Assembly (NCBI GenBank): GCA_965242845.1
Contig: CBDETC010000002.1
Span: forward strand, 1,178,001 to 1,242,000
From: RHLJ01 sp965242845
GTDB lineage: Bacteria > Bacteroidota > Rhodothermia > Balneolales > Balneolaceae
Direction: 5' to 3'
DNA length: 64,000 nt
Shown: positions 16,901 through 25,133 of the stretch, in pieces
How positions within the stretch are numbered: position 1 is the first letter of the stretch
Layout: the number at the start of each line of letters is the position of its first letter
Notes under the pieces: generated by a model
Seen by the model: the letters and a program-made list of their open reading frames with translations, nothing else
Database searches by the model: none
What the model was told of the DNA's origin: nothing
Program-made: the position numbers and the translations under genes

Positions 16901-18188
16901 GATCGTATCCTCGTTCGAAAGCCTGGCCCTGAGTAAAAAAATTAGCCTGAAACCTTCCATTCCAGATGAAGAGATCTATGCAGGGGTTGACCCGGATGTA
17001 TTTCAAAAGATTTTGAATAACCTCATTTCTAATGCCATCAAGTTTACTCCCGAACGAGGTACCGTTGAGGTTTCTGTTGAATTTAACAACGGCTTTGTAG
17101 AACTCTCTTGTTCCGATAATGGAATTGGTATCGAAAAAGAGCGCCTTCCCTATATCTTTGACCGTTTCCATTCTCAAGAAGGGAGTCTTTCTAAAAAAAG
17201 TTACGGCCTGGGGGTAGGATTGAATCTGGCCAAAGAACTGGCAGAACTACATGGTGGCACCATCTCCGTAGAGAGTGAATACGGAACAGGGGCCACTTTT
17301 TTGGTCACCCTGCAAAGCTACTCTAACACCATGGCCAAAAATGGAGCTCCAGTATCAGGCGATGAGATAGTGGATGAAAATATGCTTTCCTATAACTTAC
17401 CCCTTCCTGAAGCTCCCCTACTCCAAAAAACCGATGTGGTGACCACAAACATTCTGCTTGTGGAGGACAACCCGGATATGAGACAATATATTTCCGGACT
17501 TCTCTCTGGAGACCAAATTAAAGTTACCGAGGCCGTTAACGGGTTGGAGGGCAAAAAGAAGTTGGCTCTGATTGAACCCGATGTCATCATCACAGACGTT
17601 ATGATGCCGGACATGGATGGACATGAATTCTCCCGGTATGTGCGCTCTATTCCAGAGCTCCGCTTAACCCCCATCATGATGCTGACGGCCCTGGAGGATT
17701 TGGATAATCGTATGGAGGCTTTTGAGATTGGTGTAAGTGATTATCTGACCAAACCATTTGTAGAGAAAGAGCTGAAAGCCCGTATCGGGAACCTGCTGCG
17801 GTTAAAAGCTGAACGTGACCAGGCCAGGACGAAGCAGCCTTCCGAAGAGCCTGAAGAACTCAGCGAAGGAACCGCCTTCGTAAAGAAGCTACAGGAGTAC
17901 ATCATTGAACATATTGCGAAACCAAAGATTCCAGTCGAGGAATTATCGGAGTTAGTGAACATGAGTCGGGGCCAGCTCTACAGAAACCTTAAGACTGAAA
18001 CGGGATTTACGCCTGCTGAATTTGTAAGGGAAATAAGACTGTTGAAAGGGCATCAGATTCTCAAAAACAAACAAATGAGACGCATTTCTGATGTAGCCTA
18101 TGCGATTGGCTTTTCCTCACCGGGCTATTTTACATCCGTATTCGAAAAGAGATTCGGAATTAGCCCTCGTTTATTGATCCAGGCTTAG
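13992..18188 (+). CDS. Hybrid two-component regulator (sensor propeller, histidine kinase, receiver and AraC HTH in one chain)
   Basis: A 1398-residue hybrid system of the type that controls glycan-use loci in Bacteroidota. In order: signal peptide (Met11 is a possible alternative start); sensor propeller repeats (~30-690); Y_Y_Y domain; TM helix ~824-845; HisKA with SHELRTPL (His896); HATPase with NAIKFTPERGTVEV, DNGIGIEKE and YGLGVGLNLAKELAELHGG; receiver ~1152-1270 with the phospho-acceptor Asp1202 in ITDVMMPDMDG and Lys in LTKPF; AraC HTH in the last ~100 residues. All catalytic boxes look intact. It is directly upstream of FG-GAP cassette 3, the probable target. The signal sensed is unknown, but the sensor half resembles the kinase-less regulator at 7025. 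Confidence 0.95.
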   Translation: MFASQNNGYSMRSIGTLILILFIGHWDSYAQFVAPGYTIKNFTIEDGLPVKSVNNIIQAENGYLWLSTNGGLVRFDGVDFKVYTSAEYPGLRGNRILGVVEANDGSIIAMNQGADIFAFKDETFSFLLSSDQGVVGEARDRNFYYKDKEGRIWLGDETGIKIYDNGSLSSFVPELIQKPVAQILKAEQGVVWFSYFQDNFLYRYEDGAVEKILDHHISPTDSRKGDLRFPIRSGISLPDNTSGGIQFIVTHFEIYSYVDNELTLLYESNGEAFLNAATTSNNTLLLVAALPFQSFKNLALFEFKEGTLVKKALQPPSFIEVLRDSPESESSIDIYIDNHLIMETDGFMNRLLVDKEGTLWVPTIQEGLLQLRENLFHPITEADGLSYNNVNAVFQSSDSSIWVGTFGRGVSRISVDETISNYSIQSNLDEGYLYTIEQLADQTLLVGGLLKMRYLNTQTNTFELYPVPEVISNFSVHSMFEDSQQRLWVGTSARGNRGLFVREDGAWENLTTHENVPYATYQYIMETPGGDIWASARGEGLVRYDGNSFFHYSTRDGFTSDFIRGLYVYVDPETGEEWLFIGSEGDGLDIIRLVDGAPDFSSLVTLNQTNGLYDNSIHVILEDDFERFWMNTNQGIFWITKEDVHAFLKGEIETISSTSYTEKDGLAHREGNGGTQPSAIKAFDGTLWFAGQGGAVSVDPANITQNQTAPPVHIQRIAWGDKEVQNIGTEINLEADERDFEVSFAALSFIQPEKNQYRYKLDGFHDHNEDEWHYIGSRRTAYFTNVPSGTYTFIVQGSNNDRLWSTEAASIKITIAPFFYETAWFKVLAGASVLGLLVLVLVMREYRSRVNQQKLEGIITEKTNDLRKEKEEVERQKEIIDGLSHAKDTFFTNISHELRTPLTLVLGPLESLSYDTSNVSENWARNLDLARRNGFRLKQLVDQVLDLTRIESNKMEIHPIKLDVSAKVRLIVSSFESLALSKKISLKPSIPDEEIYAGVDPDVFQKILNNLISNAIKFTPERGTVEVSVEFNNGFVELSCSDNGIGIEKERLPYIFDRFHSQEGSLSKKSYGLGVGLNLAKELAELHGGTISVESEYGTGATFLVTLQSYSNTMAKNGAPVSGDEIVDENMLSYNLPLPEAPLLQKTDVVTTNILLVEDNPDMRQYISGLLSGDQIKVTEAVNGLEGKKKLALIEPDVIITDVMMPDMDGHEFSRYVRSIPELRLTPIMMLTALEDLDNRMEAFEIGVSDYLTKPFVEKELKARIGNLLRLKAERDQARTKQPSEEPEELSEGTAFVKKLQEYIIEHIAKPKIPVEELSELVNMSRGQLYRNLKTETGFTPAEFVREIRLLKGHQILKNKQMRRISDVAYAIGFSSPGYFTSVFEKRFGISPRLLIQA

Positions 18189-18210
18189 TACAAGAGAAAA
18201 ATGTAATTTT

Positions 18211-18239
18211 TTTAGAAGTTTTTAGAACGATTTTATACG
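18211..18239 (+). promoter_or_regulatory. Short direct repeats upstream of FG-GAP cassette 3
   Basis: TTTAGAAGTT (18211), TTTAGAACGA (18221) and the weaker TTTATACGTG (18232) lie 10 and 11 bases apart, so the first and third are 21 bp apart. They fall in the 95-base gap between the hybrid regulator and FG-GAP 3, where its operator would be expected. The motif is AT-rich and differs from that at 10029, so support is weak. Confidence 0.3.
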
Positions 18240-18283
18240 TGACTTGCCACTAGTATACACACGCTGATAAAAATTAATTAAGC

Positions 18284-21200
18284 ATGTGTATTATGAAGGT
18301 TAGGTTACAATTACGAGAGGCCATAGCAGTAGAAGTAGAGAATCGAAAAATACGTTCTCTATACAAATGGATGTCCCGGGTAACGGGACTTAAAGCCTGC
18401 TGGATTGAGGGCGCGGATGAAGACAGCCATCCAGTTTGGGGGATCATCAAGAGAATCACTGGTAACCGGTTTTTAGTGCGAAGCCGACAAATAGCAGCCG
18501 CATCTTTGCTTGGTGCCTCACTCACTATGCTAAGCCCTGGTGCCTTGGCGCAAAATGTAGATTCCGTAAACGTTTCAGACTTAAGAGGAATAAATGGGTT
18601 TTCCCTTAACGGGACCAATATCGATGACAGGATTGGGGATAATGGAACAGCTTTTGGTGATATTAATGGGGATGGATATAATGATCTCATAATTGGAGCA
18701 GCAGGAGCAAATGAGACCTATGTTGTTTTTGGCAGCTCCGATGGTTTTGATTCCGCACTTGATCTTTCTTCTTTGAATGGAGAGAATGGATTTGTACTAA
18801 AAGGAAGCAGTGGAGACCTATCCGGTTCTTCAGTGGCTTCGGCTGATATAAACGGGGATGGTATTGATGATCTCATGACCGGTGCCTCCCGAGGCTCCGT
18901 TGGGAGTGATAGAGAGGGAGAAGTATACGTGGTGTTTGGCCATACCGATGGCTTTTCTTCCTCGATAGATGTAAGCCTTCTTGCTGACGGAAGCAATGGC
19001 TTTGTGATGGTAGGAGAGTCAGGTACAAATGATTATACCGGGTCTGCACTAAGCTCCGGGGATATAAATGGAGACGGTGTTGAGGATGTCATCATAGGGG
19101 CCCCTAGAAATGACACTTACAATCGGGGAATGGTTTATGTCGTATTTGGTCAAACGGGCGCCTTTGCCGCTTCTCTGGAGTTGGAAACCCTGGACCCGGG
19201 CACTACAGGTTTTAAGATAGCCGGAGAACCGATAAGCTCCGGCAATGGGTATTTCGGGTATTCCCTTGGAGTGGGAGATATCAACGGAGATGGCATTGAC
19301 GATGTATTGGCTGGTGGAGAATTTGCATACTATTATTCCGGAAGTGCTGCTGTTGTATTCGGTCAAACGGCCACCTTTGCAGATACCGTACAAGTCACTG
19401 AGTTGGACGGATCCGACGGCTTCCAAATTGAAAGTACTACTGGTTATAACTATCTCGGTGCCTCATTCAGTAGTGGGGATATCAATGGGGATGGATATAA
19501 TGACCTAATCGTCGGCGCTACCGGTTATAGCCGGGATTATGACGGTTCGGGAGAAGTTCTGGTGGTATTTGGGGGAACCAGCTTCCCTTCTGTCATTGAT
19601 GATACTTCCCTGGATGGCACGAATGGCTTCTTTTTTACGGGACCCGTTGCTAACGAGTATGTCGGAGAAAGCTTGTCTTCAACCGACCTGAATGGAGATG
19701 GCATGGACGAAATTATAGCGGGAAACTCCAGACTAAACGAATCAGATGGGGCTGTTTACGTTATTTTTGGCTTTGATGACACCTCTGTTTCCGAGTTCGA
19801 GCTTTCTTCTCTGGACGGCGATAACGGGTTTGCGTTCTATGCGAGCGATGTAGATCGTTTAGGAACTACGGTGGCAACCGGCGATATAGATGGAGATTCC
19901 ATGGACGAGATCATATTGGGGGCTCCTAGTGCATTAGGTGGTCTTGGATCAAACTTTGTCTTCTTTAATACCATGAACCAGATCATTTCCGGAAATGAAG
20001 ATTTCCGGGTGATGGCCTCCCCTACCAGCGGCGCTGTATTTGATGAGCTGCTCGGTAATTTCTGGACCCAGGGCTTTACCGGCTCGGACGCTCCCTCAGG
20101 CTCCGATAACGTCTGGACCTGGGATGAAGACATTCAGGCATGGGCTGCTCTTAGCAACCAGTCCATCGACAATCTCGAGGCCGGTAAGGGTTTTTTGTTC
20201 TATATTTTTAGCGATGACAGCGCAGATGGAACTCCGGATGGCTTCCCTAAACGTATCTCGGTCTCTCAGTTTGGAGGAGATGGAGCCCTTAATGGCGCAA
20301 CCGTCGACGCGGTATCTGGCTTAGGGGATGGAGATTTCTTCCTGGCCGGAAACCCCTTCACTTCTACCATAGACTGGGATTCCTCAGCGGTCTCCAAAAC
20401 CAACCTTTCCAATACAATCTATGTATATGATGCGGCCAGCTCTGCCTGGCTCACCTGGAACGGCACCATAGGGGATGCCAATGAAGGAGAAATTGCGCCT
20501 TTCCAGGGCTTCTTCATCCAGGGCTCAGGGGGCAGTGGAAGCCTGAGTATAGGTGAGGGCGCTATTTCTGATTCTGCAGGCGTATTCCTAAAAGAAATCC
20601 CGGCTGATCCTAAAATTCTGAAGATTCATGCCGAAGCAGGAGACTTTACTGCAGACGCCTGGCTAAGCTTCCAGGAAGGAGGTGAACTCGGACGAGACGA
20701 CTTTGATGCGCTCTCCCTAAAACCATTCTCTTCTTCCTATCTGCGAGTGGCTACCATTATAGAAAACCAGGATGAGCTAAAAATAAATGCGCTCCCTATA
20801 GATTATAGCGAAGAGCTATATCTCCCACTTTCCATGTCTGGGTTATTAGACGCTGAAACAGCAATGCTATCCTTTGAAGGGCTTGAAGATTTTGAGGGAT
20901 GGTCCATTGCTATCAAAGACCTGGAAACAGATACCGTATATCCAATCCATGAAGAAGAGGAACTGGAATTGGAGATACAGCGTGTTAACGAAAAAGCAAC
21001 GCACGCTTCTCCGATAGTACCTAACCCCGTTGCAGCGAAGAGCAAGACCGATGGGCATCGATTCCAACTCATCCTTACCCCGAATACCCAGGTAAGTAGC
21101 GAATCAGAAGATGCGCTTCCGGCTATGCTCGAGCTGCAACAGAATTATCCGAATCCCTTCAATCCGGTCACAACTATTAACTACCAACTACCACAACATA

Positions 21201-21388
21201 GCCGTGTCCGGTTGGAGGTGTTCGATTTAATGGGGCGTAAGGTCAGCACTCTTATTGACGGGCAATCACAAGCAGCCGGGCGCTATTCCGTACGCTTTGA
21301 TGCGTCCAATCTGGCCAGCGGAACCTATATATACAGGTTATCTGCAGGCCGTACCCATCTAACCAAGAAACTCACCCTCATTAAATAA
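18284..21388 (+). CDS. Secreted seven-repeat FG-GAP protein with T9SS sorting tail (cassette 3)
   Basis: A 1034-residue paralog. Met4 is an alternative start. The pre-signal segment spans residues ~20-58 (NRKIRSLYKWMSRVTG, ACWIEG, HPVWG, KRI), with a hydrophobic stretch and likely cleavage near ALA-Q (residue 90). Seven FG-GAP units follow, with loops such as GDINGDGYNDLIIG and SGDINGDGVEDVIIG; the sixth and seventh are divergent (TDLNGDGMDEIIAG, GDIDGDSMDEIILG). The shared ~200-residue domain (FRVMASPTSGAVFDELLG) and a T9SS type A tail (QNYPNPFNPVTTI to KLTLIK) complete it. It is less similar to the other two than they are to each other. It follows the hybrid regulator by 95 bases and precedes the fused zinc-finger/PID gene by 11. 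Confidence 0.9.
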   Translation: MCIMKVRLQLREAIAVEVENRKIRSLYKWMSRVTGLKACWIEGADEDSHPVWGIIKRITGNRFLVRSRQIAAASLLGASLTMLSPGALAQNVDSVNVSDLRGINGFSLNGTNIDDRIGDNGTAFGDINGDGYNDLIIGAAGANETYVVFGSSDGFDSALDLSSLNGENGFVLKGSSGDLSGSSVASADINGDGIDDLMTGASRGSVGSDREGEVYVVFGHTDGFSSSIDVSLLADGSNGFVMVGESGTNDYTGSALSSGDINGDGVEDVIIGAPRNDTYNRGMVYVVFGQTGAFAASLELETLDPGTTGFKIAGEPISSGNGYFGYSLGVGDINGDGIDDVLAGGEFAYYYSGSAAVVFGQTATFADTVQVTELDGSDGFQIESTTGYNYLGASFSSGDINGDGYNDLIVGATGYSRDYDGSGEVLVVFGGTSFPSVIDDTSLDGTNGFFFTGPVANEYVGESLSSTDLNGDGMDEIIAGNSRLNESDGAVYVIFGFDDTSVSEFELSSLDGDNGFAFYASDVDRLGTTVATGDIDGDSMDEIILGAPSALGGLGSNFVFFNTMNQIISGNEDFRVMASPTSGAVFDELLGNFWTQGFTGSDAPSGSDNVWTWDEDIQAWAALSNQSIDNLEAGKGFLFYIFSDDSADGTPDGFPKRISVSQFGGDGALNGATVDAVSGLGDGDFFLAGNPFTSTIDWDSSAVSKTNLSNTIYVYDAASSAWLTWNGTIGDANEGEIAPFQGFFIQGSGGSGSLSIGEGAISDSAGVFLKEIPADPKILKIHAEAGDFTADAWLSFQEGGELGRDDFDALSLKPFSSSYLRVATIIENQDELKINALPIDYSEELYLPLSMSGLLDAETAMLSFEGLEDFEGWSIAIKDLETDTVYPIHEEEELELEIQRVNEKATHASPIVPNPVAAKSKTDGHRFQLILTPNTQVSSESEDALPAMLELQQNYPNPFNPVTTINYQLPQHSRVRLEVFDLMGRKVSTLIDGQSQAAGRYSVRFDASNLASGTYIYRLSAGRTHLTKKLTLIK

Positions 21389-21399
21389 ATGGAGATACC

Positions 21400-21867
21400 A
21401 TGGAACTAATCGATGTGAAAGAACCGCTCATTATTACAAACCATGAGAAATGCAGAAGCAGACGTTGTGATTTCTGCACAGCTGAAGAAGGAAAAATCCG
21501 TGTAATGGGGCGGTTTGTTGTTAAACTCAGGAGTGTGAATCTATCAGGCGTTGAGAAATTAGCCTGCCAAAGCTGTTCCAGAAAAAATAAACTGGTCCGT
21601 GCCTCCATCCGACTTGAAACCGAAAAAAGAATCAAAGAACATAAAGTGCTACATCCTCAAATTGAGTCCTCCTACGTAAAACGAATTATTTCAACAATGG
21701 GGTCTCTCTTCATTTTCATGCTTTTATTGTCAACGGCCGTAATGGCTCAACCAACCTTTCCTGCTCAACCTGATCAGGCGCCTATTGATGGCGGGCTGGG
21801 ATTGCTTGCTGCCGCCGGTGGAGCTTATGCGTTAAAAAAGCTGCGGGATAAAAACAAAGAATCGTAG
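21400..21867 (+). CDS. Zinc-finger module fused to a PID-CTERM-like peptide (cassette 3)
   Basis: A 155-residue protein. Residues 18-70 hold CDFC (Cys23, Cys26) and CQSC (Cys56, Cys59), matching the separate 54-residue ORF at 13329. Residues ~100-155 match the PID peptides: a hydrophobic segment ending VMAQ, a Pro-rich linker, PIDGGLGLLAAAGGAYALKK and a basic tail. Met100 (ATG at 21697) could be an internal start giving the peptide alone, as in the other cassettes. If the full chain is made, the zinc part would face the cytoplasm with the hydrophobic stretch as a membrane anchor. The frame is open throughout. Whether one or two products are made cannot be told from sequence. Confidence 0.8.
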   Translation: MELIDVKEPLIITNHEKCRSRRCDFCTAEEGKIRVMGRFVVKLRSVNLSGVEKLACQSCSRKNKLVRASIRLETEKRIKEHKVLHPQIESSYVKRIISTMGSLFIFMLLLSTAVMAQPTFPAQPDQAPIDGGLGLLAAAGGAYALKKLRDKNKES

Positions 21868-21872
21868 TTCTA

Positions 21873-21957
21873 GGATTCAAAATGAAAGATTTAAAATTGA
21901 GGAAGCCTGAAAGGCGCCCCTTCTAATTTTAAATTTTTCATCCTTCATTTTTAATCC
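21873..21957. repeat. AT-rich imperfect palindrome after cassette 3
   Basis: GGATTCAAAATGAA (21873-21886) pairs with TTCATTTTTAATCC (21944-21957) with one mismatch, and the interior pairs imperfectly. It has the same end sequences as the element at 13744-13822. Confidence 0.7.
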
Positions 21958-22021
21958 AGACTACTCGACCTCTTTCAAATTATTTTTGCTCCACTTATCG
22001 CCCACTTTAGTACCTTTGGGA

Positions 22022-23980
22022 ATGGATATTGAGTTCAGGCAAGCCATTTTATTACACGAAAAGGGAGAGCTTTCAAAAGCCGCCTCCATCTATCGTGATA
22101 TCCTGAATAAATACCCTACCCATATTGATAGTCTCGTCAATCTTTCGGCCATTGTTTACAACAAAAATCCCCAGGAGTCTTTGAACCTGCTCCGAACGGC
22201 GCGGAAAATCGATCCCGATAACGGTTCTGTACATTTCAACCTGGGCAACCTGCTTCAACGGCATGGTTTTCGTCAAAAAGCTATACAGGAATTCCGGGAG
22301 GTTATCCGATTACAGCCGCAAAATGCAGAAGCCTATTTTCGATTAGGAGTTCTTTTTTCGGAAGGAGGAAAGCTAAGCGATGCCCTTTTTTGTTATCAAA
22401 AGGCTTTTGATCTAAAACCCGGCGATGTACGAATTTTGAATAACCTTACTGAAGTTCTTAACCGCCAGGGTAAGTATGAAGAAGCGGAATTAATGGCTAA
22501 AAAAACGCTGGAACTAAACCCTAATCTGGTAGAGGCACATGGTAACCTTGGAAATGTGTATAAGAAGCAGGGTAATTATGAAAAGGCCGAGGCTCATTTC
22601 AAAGAGGCATTAAAACTAGACCCGAAGCAGGCCAAGGTATTATATCATCTCGGGGCAACGCTTTTATTTAGTAACCGACATAAAGAAGCTGCAGAACATC
22701 TACGAGGTGCAGTCGAAGTCGACCCTGAGTTTTATCAATCTCACTCCAGTCTGGTATATGCGTTGAATTATATTGAGGAACCCAGTCAGAAAGAAATTTT
22801 TGAAGAGCATAAACAATGGGGGGTACAGCATAGTCTTGGAGTTCAAGAGGAAGGCTGGCCCTGGATTGAAAGAGCCCCTGAAAAGAAAATAAGAGTTGGA
22901 TTCGTCTCTCCCGATTTCAAAGCGCATGTAGTCGCCTTATTTATCCAGCAGCTGTTTAAGAATTATGATAAGAGCCAATTTGAGTTTTACGGATATGCAG
23001 AAGTAGAAAACCCGGATGGATACACTTCCACATTTATGAGTTTGCTTGATGGTTGGCGATCTACCATTGGGGTCTCCGATCAGGAGGTGTATCAAACCAT
23101 TAAAAATGACCAGATCGATATCCTCATTGATCTGGCAGGCCATACAGCCGGGAATCGATTAAAAATCTTTTCCATGAAGCCCGCTCCTGTCCAGGTGTCT
23201 TATCTGGGATATATCAATACAACCGGATTAAAAGAGATTGATTATCGGTTTTGTGACGCCTTCGTAAACCCCTCGGAAACTCAGCAATATTACACCGAGC
23301 AGCTTATTCATCTCCCAAATAGTTTCACCTGTTATGAACCTATTGATCCAAGTCCTGCTGTTAGTGAAACCCCAGGTTTAGCAAGCGGACATATCACCTT
23401 TGGTTGTTTTAATAACACCAATAAACTAACTCCGGGTACTATTAGAGTTTGGTCTGAATTATTGAAGCAACTCCCTTCATCAAAGCTTCTGCTCAAGTCT
23501 TCCCATCTTAACGACAAACAGACCATAGCGCGATTTAGAGACCAGTTTATGAGTCGTGGGATACATAAAGAACAGCTAGTATTTAAAGGCTCGAGTGAAA
23601 TCCATGACTACCTGGCTACGTATAATAAAATCGATATTGCGCTCGATCCATTTCCCCATAATGGGGGCACTACCTCGCATGATGTGCTTTGGATGGGAGT
23701 ACCCATGATTACTCTTGAAGGTGACCGATATGTGAGCCGGTTTGGGGTGTCGATTTTAAACAACCTTGGCTATCCCGAGTGGATTGCCTCCAATGAAAAA
23801 GAATATATTAACAAGGCGATAGCCCTGGCATCTGATGTTGAATTACTCAATACGATCAGAATGGGCTTGCGTCAAAAGATGAAAGCATCTCCTCTCTGTG
23901 ATGGAGTAGCATTCTCAAGAAATTTCGAGAATACTCTGCGATCACTTTGGAAGAAATTCTGCACAAAAAGTACTCTATGA
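22022..23980 (+). CDS. TPR / O-GlcNAc-transferase-like (SPINDLY family) glycosyltransferase
   Basis: I choose ATG 22022 (MDIEFRQAIL, 652 residues) because TPR sequence begins at once; an in-frame ATG at 21986 would add only 12 unconvincing residues. Residues ~1-260 are TPR units (for example AEAYFRLGVLFSEGGKLSDAL, split here over a helix pair). The rest is a glycosyltransferase family 41 domain: VGFVSPDFKAHVV, DLAGHTAGNRLKIF, APVQVSYLGYINTTG, FGCFNNTNKLTP, and DPFPHNGGTTSHDVLWMGVP. Family members add sugar, usually GlcNAc, to Ser/Thr of proteins; the His of SPDFKAH and the GGTT loop are typical. It has no signal peptide, so it is cytoplasmic. It is translationally coupled to the next gene. 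Confidence 0.9.
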   Translation: MDIEFRQAILLHEKGELSKAASIYRDILNKYPTHIDSLVNLSAIVYNKNPQESLNLLRTARKIDPDNGSVHFNLGNLLQRHGFRQKAIQEFREVIRLQPQNAEAYFRLGVLFSEGGKLSDALFCYQKAFDLKPGDVRILNNLTEVLNRQGKYEEAELMAKKTLELNPNLVEAHGNLGNVYKKQGNYEKAEAHFKEALKLDPKQAKVLYHLGATLLFSNRHKEAAEHLRGAVEVDPEFYQSHSSLVYALNYIEEPSQKEIFEEHKQWGVQHSLGVQEEGWPWIERAPEKKIRVGFVSPDFKAHVVALFIQQLFKNYDKSQFEFYGYAEVENPDGYTSTFMSLLDGWRSTIGVSDQEVYQTIKNDQIDILIDLAGHTAGNRLKIFSMKPAPVQVSYLGYINTTGLKEIDYRFCDAFVNPSETQQYYTEQLIHLPNSFTCYEPIDPSPAVSETPGLASGHITFGCFNNTNKLTPGTIRVWSELLKQLPSSKLLLKSSHLNDKQTIARFRDQFMSRGIHKEQLVFKGSSEIHDYLATYNKIDIALDPFPHNGGTTSHDVLWMGVPMITLEGDRYVSRFGVSILNNLGYPEWIASNEKEYINKAIALASDVELLNTIRMGLRQKMKASPLCDGVAFSRNFENTLRSLWKKFCTKSTL

Positions 23981-25041
23981 ATAATCCGACCCCTCAAAAA
24001 CAACCAGTACAGTTAGAAATTTCCGGGTCCAGACAAGTGACTTCCTGGATGGCAGAACACAGGGTAAGCCTTGGCTTCTCCACCTATCAAACTGGAAAAA
24101 AGTTTCTTATCGGTATTCAGCCAGATGGCCGGATGTCTATTTTTGAACGAACCTTTAACCGTGCAATGGGAATGTGGGCAAGTGAACAAACTTTGTTGTT
24201 AAGTTCTCTTTACCAATTGTGGCGGTTTGAAAATGTAATTCCAGCTGGACAAAATCATAACGGTTATGATAGGATGTATGTACCTACGGTTGGATATAAC
24301 ACTGCGGATATTGATATCCATGATGTGGTTCTGGATAAGAATGGTGAAATACTCTTTGTAAATACTCTTTTTGGTTGTTTAGCCAAGCCAAGCATGACCC
24401 ACAGTTTTGAGCCTGTTTGGAAACCTCCATTCATTTCAAAGCTGGCTGCTGAAGACCGGTGCCATATGAATGGATTGGCCATGAAAGACGGCAGCCCGAA
24501 ATATGTTTCTATAGTTGGGAAATCAGATGTAGCCGATGGATGGAGAGATCATCGCTCGAATGGTGGAATTATCATGGATGTAGAAACTGAAGAGATTGTG
24601 GCATCAGGAATGAGCATGCCTCATTCTCCCAGATGGTATAATGACACTCTTTATGTGTTGAATTCTGGAACAGGCGAGTTTGGTAGAATCGATTTGGATA
24701 AGGGAGCCTTTGAGCCTATCACATTTTGCCCAGGCTATCTGAGAGGCATGGCTTTTCATAAAAACTATGCCATTGTGGGTACCTCAAAAAGCAGGGAGAA
24801 TAAGACCTTTACCGGCCTGGCTCTTGATGACAAACTTGCTCAGAAAGGAACCGAAGCTAAATGTATGCTTCATATTATTGATTTGAACTCTGGAGATGTC
24901 GTCCACTGGATAAAAATGGAGGGTATTGTGCAGGAATTATACGACGTGGTCTCTATTCCTAATGTAGTACGGCCAATGTCTATTGGCTTTAAATCGGATG
25001 AGATTCGGCGGATTATTAATGTGCCGGATATTGAAATTTAA
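23977..25041 (+). CDS. TIGR03032-like conserved protein
   Basis: A 354-residue protein starting at ATG 23977, which overlaps the upstream TGA as ATGA; a start 30 bases earlier is possible but less likely. Readable blocks include SWMAEHRVSLGFSTYQTGK, NRAMGMWA, YVPTVGYNTADIDIHDV, AAEDRCHMNGLAM, MPHSPRWYNDTLYVLNSGTGE and CPGYLRGMAF. These match my memory of the TIGR03032/DUF4915 family, which looks like a beta-propeller and has no proven reaction. Members often occur with TPR or glycosyl/sulfotransferase genes. Coupling to the OGT-like gene suggests a joint task in modifying proteins or glycans (inference). Confidence 0.8.
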   Translation: MNNPTPQKQPVQLEISGSRQVTSWMAEHRVSLGFSTYQTGKKFLIGIQPDGRMSIFERTFNRAMGMWASEQTLLLSSLYQLWRFENVIPAGQNHNGYDRMYVPTVGYNTADIDIHDVVLDKNGEILFVNTLFGCLAKPSMTHSFEPVWKPPFISKLAAEDRCHMNGLAMKDGSPKYVSIVGKSDVADGWRDHRSNGGIIMDVETEEIVASGMSMPHSPRWYNDTLYVLNSGTGEFGRIDLDKGAFEPITFCPGYLRGMAFHKNYAIVGTSKSRENKTFTGLALDDKLAQKGTEAKCMLHIIDLNSGDVVHWIKMEGIVQELYDVVSIPNVVRPMSIGFKSDEIRRIINVPDIEI

Positions 25042-25050
25042 ATTTTTGGA

Positions 25051-25130
25051 GTCATCCTGAGCATACCTGCGAAGGATCTGACCGGGTAAACCCATCCGTA
25101 CAGATTCTTCGGCAGTAGCCTCAGAATGAC
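25051..25130. repeat. Dispersed palindromic repeat (GTCATCCTGAG type), copy 1
   Basis: The left arm begins GTCATCCTGAGCATACC (25051-25079) and the right arm ends AGCCTCAGAATGAC (25102-25130); they pair imperfectly. It lies between convergent genes. Both arms recur base for base at 59146-59212, in the opposite order. Confidence 0.85.
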
Positions 25131-25133
25131 TAA

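Noticed and set aside
18274..18690. 138-residue minus-strand ORF over the start of FG-GAP 3
   Set aside because: It is antisense to a well-supported conserved coding region, is low in complexity (Ser/Pro/Leu), and has no recognisable domain.
22011..22018. TACCTTTG as a Bacteroidota -7 promoter element for the OGT-like gene
   Set aside because: It matches TAnnTTTG, but the start codon follows after only three bases and the upstream TTTG spacing is too long.
25051..25130. Palindrome read as insertion-sequence ends
   Set aside because: It is a short element without any transposase, and the same arms recur elsewhere as a non-coding repeat.
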